Below are positions 36,501 through 48,500 of a stretch of 64,000 nt of DNA, in pieces. Below the pieces are notes generated by a model. It made no database searches. It saw only the letters and a list, made by a program, of their open reading frames with translations, and was not told the DNA's origin. This DNA is from Bedellia somnulentella (Eukaryota; Arthropoda; Insecta; Lepidoptera; Bedelliidae): NCBI GenBank assembly GCA_963576735.1, contig OY755196.1, positions 10,645,912 through 10,709,911 on the forward strand. The letters run 5' to 3'. The position numbers and the translations under genes are program-made. The stretch's first letter is position 1, and each line of letters begins with the position of its first letter.

Positions 36501-39500
36501 TAAATACTAACTAATGTATAAACTCCAGACCAGTAATGGTGAAAATAACATGAAGCCAATTTGAAAATACATACATAATACACATGACACATGACGACAG
36601 CCGTGGCCGAATGGGTAGTTGACTAGCTTTTCAGTCCGGAGGTTGCGGGTTCGATTCCCGCTGAGGGCAGCATTTATGTGATGAGCATAAATGATTGTTT
36701 CTTAGTCTTGGATGTTATTTATATGTGTATTATATATATTATTAAATATATCGTTGAGTTAGTTTGGGGCTAACTTGATCTGTGTATAATATGTCCGTAT
36801 ATATTTATACATAACAAATCATTGTAGACTAGAGACCATCGGTCGCCACTTTGGCTTAGTAAGTGCGATGAAAGAGAGGTCTGCAATCTAAGTCTACAGT
36901 TTTTCATATTTTAAGACTTTTAGTACATTAAAAACGATAAATCCTAATATATTTTCCAAAATCCTCTTTCATTTTAAAACATTTTTTAATTTGCAGATCA
37001 AAGTCCAGATCTCGCTCGCGGTCGGGATCTGCGGAACCTCGTAAGTGAAATATTATTTATTTATTTATTGGTAGGGCAGCTCTATAATATTTTACCGACT
37101 CGCTGCAGACGCGGTCATAAATCATAACAGATAAAGGGTTGGGAGCAGTGCAATCTGTCATGGTGCCGACTGAAAATCAGTTCTGTGAGTCAGAAGACTC
37201 ACAGAAAATGCTGAGTCAGCACTAATTCGCTGTTCAGGTGGCACAGAAAGTGCATGACAATTTTTTGTATGTTTTTTATTGATACTGTTTTTGTTTCTTT
37301 TTATTTTATAAATTATTTATTTTAAATGTTGTTAAGGGCGTCCCCGGAAAAATAGGTTGATTTTGATTGTTTGGAAATTCTATAAAGTCTGATTTGATGA
37401 TATTGATATGACATGAATAAAATATATGTTGGTGATTAGTTCATGGTGTTAAAATTTGATGTTTAACATTTTAATAATTTTTTAAAAAATATGATGAAAA
37501 AAATTGAATTGGAACATGCTTTGTTTTCATAAAAACCGTATAGGCTCCACTGGCACTGGCATAACATACATGTGAACTCATTATGTGTCTATATACGCGT
37601 AGCTTTAAGATCTGTATCTTTGATGTTTAACTTTTCATTTAAACATTATAGTTATTCAATAAAACTAAATAAACTACATTTCTCCTGCGCGCGCGTTTTT
37701 TCCGTCCCTGTCACTCTCAGTAAATTTGACGTAAGAGTGAGCGCAATAGCTGCAAAATGCGGGGAGGCCCTTAAAATTAACTTGTAGAAATTTATGTTAC
37801 TTGTTTTTGTTCTTCTACGTTTACGTTACAGTTTAACGTAAAATCCCCAAATGTCTTATTTACGGTCTACTACTTCATTCCTAAAATGACAAATACGTAT
37901 AATCCGGTCAATTTATACATTCAAGGTTACATAAATTCATAAGAAGCTGAAAATTGGCACAATTGTTCAAAACATGATTATAAATGAAACCTCAAAAGTC
38001 CCCATCGTTCCGAGGTGTGCTAAAAATTTTACACGAGGTCAAAGGGCACAAAAATGAGTTTTTTGCGATTTTAAGCGAAACGGTGAGTTTTTTCGCAAAA
38101 TCACCACACCACAAAATTGTAGATCAGAAAATTCTCTACAAAAAAGATATCAATATTTTTTTTCCTAAAAGCCAACATTTTGAAGATATAACGCGTTGAA
38201 AAGTTCGATCATTGGTAATGCAAACGTGTGCAAAGTATGAAGACTTAGCACACGTTTCCACGCCACTTATGAGGTAGTGTACTTGTGTACTACTAGCGCG
38301 TTTTATTTTAACGTGGTTTCCCCTGTAGGCCTATTCCACGGGTCTGCAGTGATTTTATTTGTTTTGAAACTATTGTAAAATATTATTATACATATCGGTT
38401 GGTTAAAATAATGGCGGTGTAATTGAAGATGAAATGGTTAATATTCCTCGTCTGATTCGTAATTTTCCAGGATTACTGTTTCTTGTTCTTCGTCTTCTTC
38501 TTCCTGTTCTTCTTCTTCTTCTTTTTCTTCTATTTCACAGATCAACTGTCCCACTAGCGATTCCTCATTGGTATCATATGAGTCTCCTAGATAAGCTGAC
38601 TCAACATTAGAGCACGATCGGCCTTGGCTGTTTGTGCATGCCAGGGAACAAAACAGTCCAACTTTTCTGCATCCACATTTAGCATTACAACATTTTTTAC
38701 AGTTGCAAAATATTGAGTTGAGAAGTTTCTCAGCTGCTGGTGGAAGTAAAGTTAGAACTGGCTCTAATGTATTGTCGACCAACTTCCAACCCCAGCCACA
38801 CTTGAACTTGGTAATATACCCAAAATAAATGTTGGTGAGCAGCTACTGAGGTGAGGTTGGAGGTAAAGAAGCTAGTTTATAACACCTTATAAGTGATGTT
38901 AAAACGTGGCGTACGTTTGCAAAGTATGAAGATTACCAATGATCGAACTTTTCAACGCGTTATATCTTTAAAATGGTGGCTTTTAGGAAAAAAAATATTG
39001 ATATCTTTTTTGTAGAGAATTTTCTGATCTACAATTTTGTGGTGTGGTGATTTTGCGAAAAAACTCACCGTTTCGCTTAAAATCGCAAAAAACTCATTTT
39101 TGTGCCCTTTGACCTCGTGTAAATTTTTTAGCACACCTCGGAACGATGGGGACTTTTGAGGTTTCATTTATAATCATGTTTTGAACAATTGTGCCAATTT
39201 TCAGCTTCTTATGAATTAATGTAACCTTCCTCCTTATTTTAGGCCTAAATTGACCGGACTAGTATAAAACAGTGTGCATTGAGATTAAGGAAGGAGTAAG
39301 TCACTAAAAGCTAAGGTCTCTATAATCTTTTTCTTAGAAAAAGCCTTACACATTAATATACGCTAGAAGTTTTCCCAATCTTTCTGAGAATATACCGAGG
39401 TATTTGTTCTCAGAATAGGACGTCCAACTTCTATAAGATTGCGCAGTTGCTTTTAAATTCTTACACTACTTTAAATTGCATAAGCTAGCACTAGATTTAA

Positions 39501-42500
39501 AGAATCCGTGAATGACAGTCGTTTTACAAATGTACAAGTAAGGGTTTTTCATTCTTATTATATTCCGTTCCTTTCCTGTATTATATCAGAAGCATAATAG
39601 CAGAACCCATTTATATAATTAGTGGAAAATCGCTATGTATACATACAATTTAATTTAACTACGTTTTTCTTCTTCTTCAACGTTGTTATCGATATGTGGG
39701 AGTCATCGACTCAGGAAGCAAAATACCCTAATTTGCTGCGTAATTAACGCAATGGCTTCATAGCAACATACTTTGTATGTATGTCTCTACAACATTAGGT
39801 AGTCTGTTTCCTAATGAGAGAATTATAAATACAAAAATAGTGCCCGATGTCAATACGTATCTATACAAATGACAAATGCAGTGCAGTGCCGGCTTAGAAT
39901 AACACTACCCCATTTCTTCCGATGGGTGTACGTAAGAGGCGTCTAACGGTATTGAAACTTTGAAGGGATTTTTGGGCGATGCGGTTGGAGACCCATCACC
40001 TACAACCTTTATTCCACCATCTTTTCCCCACGCAACTTCCAAAAGTGGCTTTAGTAGCTCTGGCTACCCCTTCATGGGATTTTTAACCGTGAGTAGATTA
40101 CATGGGCTTTATATATTACTAAAACTAGGTTAAAATACAGTTAGAGCCTATGTCACATGAATATAATTATTGATGAATGCTTACGTTCTAACTATGTCAC
40201 CCTCCAAAGATGGGCATCATAGGATGAGCTGTGAGGTCAATATTACATGCGGTAAACATATAGTGTTGTAGCCACACTACAATAGAATAAATATAGTTAA
40301 GACCTTAAAATAAAAAGTCTATGTTAGTTTATATATACATACATATTCTCACGGCCATAAATCCCATAAAGGGGTAGCTAGAACTTCAGAGCTAAAAAAA
40401 TTTCAGTCACCTTTGGAATTTGATAGAGGCAAGATGGTAGAAATAAAGTATCCTTGGTGATGGGTCTCCAACCGTATCGCCCAAAAACCACTTAAAATAA
40501 CCCCATACCCTTAGTCGCCTCTTACGACACCAGTGGGTAGAAAGGGTTAGTGACATTCTAAGCCGGCACTACACAGCAAATTTGTTAGTTTATAAATTTT
40601 ATATAAAGGTACGATGCATTCTTCTTTTTAGTATCAGCTTAGAATAACACTTAGCATTTTCTTGGGTGTCGTGCGAGGCGACTTAAGTTTGATGGAGTGA
40701 TTGTTGGCGATGTGGTACCTATCACCTACAATACTTAGTGTTAAAATCTTTTACCCGCTCAACTCCTAAAACATACATACATACATATACTCACGGCTAT
40801 AAATCCCTAGAAAGGGTAGCCAGAGCTAAAGAATTGGAAATTCCTCAGCCACTTTTGGAAAGTTGCGTGGGGAAAAGATGGTAGAAATAAAGGTTGTTGG
40901 TGATGGGTTTCCAACCGCATCGCCCAAAAATCCCTTAAAAGCCCCAATACCGTTAGTCGCCTCTTACGTACACCCACCGGAAGAAATGGGGTAGTGCTAT
41001 TCTAAGCCGACACTACACAGCACTGAAAACACAACTCCTAAAATTTTATGATCTATCCACCCGTTTTTGGTTTTTGTAACCGGGAATATGTATGTACATG
41101 AAGCTAATTATTTGATATTGCTTTTTATACATTTATGTAATGTTTGCAACCATCTTTTCCCCACTCAACTTTCCAAACGTGGCTGAGGAATTTCGAATTC
41201 CTTAGCTCTGGCTACCCCTTCTAGGTATATATAGCCGTGAGTATTTGTTTGTATATATGTATGTTGCAACCAAAACTCGATCGCATGATAGTTTTGGTCC
41301 TTTAAAGTTATTTCGGTGTCATGGTTATTTATCTATTTATCATTAATTTACTAGATATACTCATGGCTATAAATCTCTTGAAGGGGTAGCGAGAGCAAGG
41401 GAATTAGAAATTCGTCAGCCACTTTTATAAGTTTTAGTGGGGATAAGACTGAATAGCAAAGATTTTTGATGGTGGGTCACCAATATCAAAATCACTTAAA
41501 AAGCCGGGTATTGGGGCTTAGACGCCTCTTACGTACATGGGAAGAAACGGGGTAGTGCTATTCTAAGTCTACATAGCTTTTATTTAAATATTAGTCGTCC
41601 AGATAAGAGTTTTATCCGCTTATATCTTTTTCTAATGCCATAAATAACTAAGCCATTGTTTCTAGAATCCAAAAAGCGTCGCATAGCCAAGCTAGACTCT
41701 GACGACGAAGGCGCCCCAGCTAAGGAGGCGGAAGAACAACCGAAACCACAGGAGGATAGTTCTGATGAGGGAGAGGTCGAGAGGGATTCTAATAGGTGAG
41801 GGAATGTTTATTTTATCTCGTTTTTATTAACTGTATATAAAGGATAAAGAAAGGAAAGAAAAAATTCGACACCGGCGGGGATCGAACCCGCGACTTTATT
41901 TATTAGTAATAATCCCCACATTAGAATTTCATGAACAAAAACTATTCTGACAACAGTTTGACTTATAAAATCATAATTGCACACCCCTTTTCCAGTATAA
42001 TAAGAATTTTATGTATATTTTTTTATTTTTTACATGTGTGACAATTTTTTGTCATTTTATCTTACTTTTGTTGAAACATTTATTTATTACTTTTGCACGT
42101 ATAAGGAGAATATCTCACTCGCACACTAGTGGCGACTCTCTGATATCCTACATCGCGGTATGAAATAATTTATTAATCTAAGTATAAGTACAAATTATAA
42201 ACAGTGCACTCGCCAGTATATATTTGATTTAACTCCAAATTTTAATAATTATGTTGATTGTAGTATGCAAGTAAGAGAAATATTCTGTTGAATTTTGACC
42301 TTTTTCAATTCCATTCAGTCTTTCCGTAGCATAACATAACATAACATAAACGTTCACGCCGAATATCCCCGAAGGGGTTGGCAGAGGTACTAATACTTCT
42401 GAACATCACGTGACTTTGTCACCTGGTGTTCAGAGTACCCACGTTTTGCATGGACAGTGTACTCACGTGATAGGGGGCAGGCCTATCGCCGTTTTGTACG

Positions 42501-45500
42501 AATACACTGTCACATAACTAAGTACAACTCAGCCATGTTTTCCCTCACCGTTAACAACCGTGATAAATAAACCACACATATGTCTTTAGAAAAGACAAAT
42601 TGGTGTAGGCCCGACCCGGGATTTGAACACTAGTCGCTTGCACGTCAACCGGTGTTCTACCCACTGAGCTATCACGTCGTCACTTCTTTCCGTAGATAAT
42701 CCCTTAATATCAAATAAACAAAGTTACAAAATTTACCTCGTCATAAAACTAGTATAGAACACATGTATTAAAGTCACTTGATTTTAATTTATTGACCTCT
42801 CCATTCAAAGGTTGTCTGGAAGAGATCGCTTTTAGTGATAAGACCGTCAATTGTACCTTTGTTATTTAATATTCTGTTGGTTTGTAAATGTTTCTCCTTT
42901 TTGATGTGCAATAAAGATTTTTCTGTTCTATCCCATAGAACTATAGATATTTATTACTATATTCTCCCCAGTGCCCAAGCCGGCTTATCAGACTTCGACG
43001 CGATGCTCCTCCGTCGTCGCGAAGAGAGAAGAGGAAGAAAGAGAAGAAGAGATATCGACATCATCAACGATAACGATGATCTCATTGCGGCATTGCTTTC
43101 TGATATGAGGAATGCGGCGGAACAGGTGAGGAAATAATGAGGAAACTATAAAAAATCGTCTCATTTTCATTGAAATCAGATAAATATAATTTGTAACAAT
43201 ATAAAACAGTAGTTTTTATATAATTTTCTAAGACTCGTTCAGAGAAATTTGTTGACACAGATGTTTAGTTAAACGTAAAGATTGTTAAAAAACTAAAATT
43301 TATTTATTATTCCCCAGGACAGAGAACTAAACCGAACCAACCAACCAGCCGTATGCAAAGTAGCCTTACTAAGAAGAGCAATGAGTCAATTGATAAAGAA
43401 AGACTTACAACTTGCATTTCTAGAACATAACGTTTTAAATGTCCTCTGCGATTGGCTCGCACCTATGCCAAATAGAGCACTACCATGTCTTTTAATTAGA
43501 GATGCTGTTTTAAAATTACTATCACAGTTTCCTCCTATAGATAAGAGTCTGTTAAAGCAATCTGGGATAGGAAAAGCTGTGATGTATTTGTATAAGCATC
43601 CGAGAGAGACAAAACAGAATAGAGAGAGAGCGGGACGGCTGATTTCTGAGTGGGCTAGGCCGATTTTTAATTTGTCTACGGATTTTAAAGGTAAGTTCGA
43701 GTTTTTTATGGTTGAGGTTACAATATGTTGCAAAATTCTATTACATGCCTTATGAGGCGTCTGAAAAGTATAAACTATTTATAAAGTATGCTAATTTAAA
43801 TTAATTCACAATTACTACACCATGAAGCATACATACATACATACATATACTCACGGCTATAAATTCCAGGATGGGGTAGCCAGAGCTAAAGAATTAGAAA
43901 TTCCTCAGCCACTTTTGGAAATTTGAGTGGGGAAGAGATAGTAAAAATAAAGGTTGTTGGTGATGGGTCTCCAACCGCATCGCCCAAAAATCCCTTAAAA
44001 AGCCCCGATACCGTTAGTCGCCTCTTACGTTCACCCACCGGAAGAAATGGTGTAGTGCTATTCTAAACCGACACTACACGGCAAACCATGAATCAATATT
44101 GTTATATGTATAATTTTATTATCAGTAATAATCGGAAGCATTTTAATATTGAAAACTTATCCTATTAATGATGATTGTATAGTCACTGTTCCTTGAGGAA
44201 TGCATTAATGATAATTTATCGAACAATGAGTATGTTTATACAAAAATTTATTATACTGGGCGCAAAAACTCGTGTCAGGCAGTACCATAAATCACTTTTA
44301 CATTTTTGTGTCATAGAGATGCGTACGAGTTAAATCATAATAAAAAAAACATAAAAGTTCACGCCGAATATCCCCGAAAGGGTTGGCAGAGGTACTAATA
44401 CTTCTGAACATCACGTGACATTGTCACCTGGTGTTCAGAGTACCCACGTTTTGCATGGACAGTGTACTCACGTGATAGGGGGCAGGCCTATCGCCGTTTT
44501 GTACGAATACACTGTCACATGACTAAGTACAACTCAGACATGTGGGTTTCCTCACGATGTTTTCCCTCACCGTTAACAACAATGATAAATAAACCACTTT
44601 AGAAAAGACAAATTGGTGTAGGCCCGACCCAGGATTTGAACACTAGTCGTTTGCACGATAACCGAGTGTTCTACCCACTGGGCTATCACGGTTGTTAAAA
44701 TAGTTTACGATGAAATGCAATGCGAGTGAGTTTGTCGTCTTTGTGGCGTTACTCATTAAATGTGTAAGTCCAAAAAAGAACGTGATATACTGTCCCATTT
44801 GCACGTTATATTGCACCGTCTACCACGAGTCTTTGATTCCAGTATAATTAACAATAAGTCTCTTAAATATGTTCTATCGCCTCACGCCCGATTTCTTGAT
44901 TGAGGATTCAAGCTGAGAACGACTTAAGTAACGTTTTGTCCCATTCAGTTGTTAAGATTTCAATGCGACATAACGATACTTAAGTTGTTCTCAGCTGGAA
45001 TACAATTCAGAAATCGGGCGTAAATCATTCATTTTTATCTTCATGACAATCAAACATACAAATCAAATATTACAAGTAAGTATGTATATATACTAATGAA
45101 ATATTCATATGTCTGTTCAGCAATGACTCGTGAGGAAAGGCAAGCTCGTGATGAAGCCATGGCCGGAGTGAGGAAACCCAAACCAACCAAACCTGAGGAA
45201 GAGAGGTAATATTTTAGTTGCATTACTTTACTTTAAATATATCAATAACTGTTTTACTTTAAATTAAAGTAGCTCAGTGATTGAACTAACATTCACACGT
45301 ATGCTCACGGATATTGATCTTTAAACGTTCTAGGGGTTTAGAATTAGAAATTGTTCAGCCACTTTTAGAAATTGTGGGGAAAAAGATTGTAAAATTAAAA
45401 ATGGTCGGTGATGAGTCTCCAGCCATATCGCCTAGCAATCATTTGAAATTACGAAACCTAGAGGATGGAATGGATTAGTGCTATTTTAAGCCGACGCTAC

Positions 45501-48500
45501 ACAACCTTAATAAGTACTCAAAGAATACTCTGTCAGATGAGGTGGCCAATAGACGAGTCAATCAAATTTTTCTATTTCGCCAACGATAATAATTTTAATT
45601 TGCTACCGTCAAATCTTCTCCACTACCTTTCCCATTATTTTATGAGATACATACATATATACTTATACTCGCGGCTTTAATTCCCTAGAAGGGGTAGCCA
45701 GAGCTAAGGAATTATAAATTCCTCAGCCACTTTTGGAAGTTGAGTGGGGAAATGATGGTAAAATAAAGGTTTTTGGTGATGGGTTTTCCAACCGCATCGC
45801 CCAATAATCTCTTAAAAGCCCTAATGCCGTTAGTCGCCTCTTACGTAAACCCACCGGAAGAAATGGGGTAGTGCTTTTCTAAGCCGACACTACACAGATA
45901 ATAGAATAATAAAAAAATATAAAAAAAACGTATTTTTTATTTTTTATATTAATTATCATTTCATATAATTTCATAATTATGAATGATGTCCAATAACTAT
46001 ATATTTTCCACAGCCGTGTAGTAGCTCGCCCCGGGGAAGCTGGATGGGTAGCCAGAGCTAGAGTACCCGCGCCGAGTAATAAGGAATATGTAGTGAGACC
46101 CGCCTCTACTTGCGATGTCGATATGTCTAGGGTAAGTATTATAACATACAGACAGACATACATTCAAACATGCTAACATACATACATACTAACATACGTA
46201 GAATGAAACATACAAGTACATACATACATACATACATATACTCACGCCATTAATTCCCATTGGGGTAGGCAGAGACTATCGATCGCCACTTCGTACGATC
46301 CTGACAAACCTCTCTAGCTTCGTTTACATCCATCAATCTTTTCATACATGCTCTTTTGTTCTTCATACTTCGGACGCCAGCCTTTTTGAGCACACTCTCA
46401 ATTTGGTCCAAGTGTGTTCTCCGTGGTCGTCCTCTACTAACATTACCATCCACACTAGCTCTATAGATCCCTTTTACCAATTTTCTATCATCCATCATCT
46501 CTATGTGCCCAAACCATCACAACATTCCTTTTTCTATCTTTCTTACAATATCATCTTTCACACCACACTTTTCACGAAAAACACTATTTCTCACTCGGTC
46601 ACACAATCTAACATTACAAATTTTTCTGAGGGACCTCATCTCTACTGCATTCACTCTGCTCTCATGCTTCTTCTGCCACACCCAACATTCGCTTCCATAC
46701 ATAAGCGTAGGAACAAGAACAGCATCATGCACAGCCATTCGGTCCTTTTCAGACACCGATTGACAGGTCATTAGGCTATTCATTGCTCCATTTACCGCAT
46801 TACCCTTTTTCACTCTTCTATCAATGTCTTCATCACATTTTCCATCCCTTGTAAACAAACTTCCCAGATATACAAACTCCTTCACTTGTTCCACATCCTT
46901 ACCATCAATCGCAATCACGCATTCTGTCACATCTTCCTGTCTCTCAAAAACCATCGTTTTGGTCTTATCCACACTCACCCTCATTCCCTTTCTTACAAAA
47001 GACTCACATGCAATATTCATCATCTCTTGCAACTCTTCTGCCGATGATGCAAGTAGCACTTGATCGTCAGCATACAAGAGGCATTTAATGATGAATCCAC
47101 CCATTCTTAGTCCATAATCACTTTCACGCAACTCTGTCAAACAGTCATCCATGAACAAATTGGAGAGCCACGGAGAAGCTACACATCCCTGTCGGACACC
47201 CCTAGAGATTCCGAACCAGTCAGTGTTTTCCCCGTTTACTCTTACACATGCACTAGAATCCTCATAAAGTGATACCAATGCACGTATAAGTTGACGCCCC
47301 AAACCGAAATTGGATAACACCTCCCATAAACACTTTCTTACCACCCTATCATACGCCTTCTCTAAATCAATGAAGGAGCAATACACCTTTTGGTTGAACT
47401 TTTCAGTGATGCTCCTTAGAGAGAAGATTTGATCCATACATCCCATTCCTTTCCTAAATCCCACTTGCACATCCCATATTTTCTCATCAGTTTCATTCAT
47501 CACTCTTTCAATCAGTACCTTAGCATACAATTTACCAACAATGCTGAGTAAGCTGATGCCGCGGTAGTTTTTAGCCTCTTGGTGTGACCCCTTTCCTTTA
47601 TATAGAGGCACAATCACCGCCTTGCACCAATCTCGTGGAACTTTGCCACTCGACCAGCATTTTTGGAAAAGGAAGTACAACCAAGAAGCCACCAACCCTT
47701 TACCAGCCCTCAGCATTTCGATAGTAATCCTATCATACCCTGCCGCTTTCCCTACTTTCATACTTTTCATTGCTTTCATTATTTCTTCCATACTAATCTC
47801 ACTGTCACTGAAATCACCCATCTCTTCGTTCCAATCAACATTACTGTCGATTGGCAAAAAAACGGATGCATCCTCTTTTTCAAACAGTCCCTCAAAATAA
47901 TTCTTCCATACCCGTTTCATGCTACTTTCATCCGTCGCCAATTCACCCTGTTCATCTCTTATTACACTCACTCTCGTGTTTTGGGAAACTACCTTTTCCT
48001 TCCGGATATACTTCCAGAATAACTTTTGGTTATTCCGGAAATTATCAGAAAGTGTCCTATTGTTATCATATTCACGGTTGTTATCATATATATATATATA
48101 TGATAACAACCGTGATAGCCCAGTAGGTAGAACACTCGGTTATCGTGCAAACGACTAGTGTTCAAATCCTGGGTCGGGCCTACACCAATTTGTCTTTTCT
48201 AAAGACATATGTGTGGTTAATTTATCATGGTTGTTAACGGTGAGTGAAAACATCGTGAGGAAACCCACATGGCTGAGTTGTACTTAGTCATGTGACAGTG
48301 TATTCGTACAAAACGGCGATAGGCTTGCCCCCTATCACGTGAGTACACTGTCCATGCAAAACGTGGGTACTCTGAACACCAGGTGACAAAGTCACATGAT
48401 GTTCAGAAGTAGTAGTACCTCTGCCAACCCCTTCGGGGATATTCGGCGTGAACGTTTATGTTATGTTATATATATATATAATATGTATGTTCTACATATA

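Noticed and set aside
36598..36670. tRNA gene candidate
   Set aside because: A and B boxes are present but the acceptor stem does not pair, and the sequence continues into a body shared with 53175-53400; it is a SINE head.
37984..39167. Two facing 71-codon open frames beginning MKPQKSPSF
   Set aside because: They are the same sequence in the two arms of the foldback element, with no splice sites or homology; duplicated noncoding sequence is the better reading.
47622..48158. Several plus-strand frames of 79-119 codons
   Set aside because: Complement of the LINE reverse transcriptase on the minus strand.
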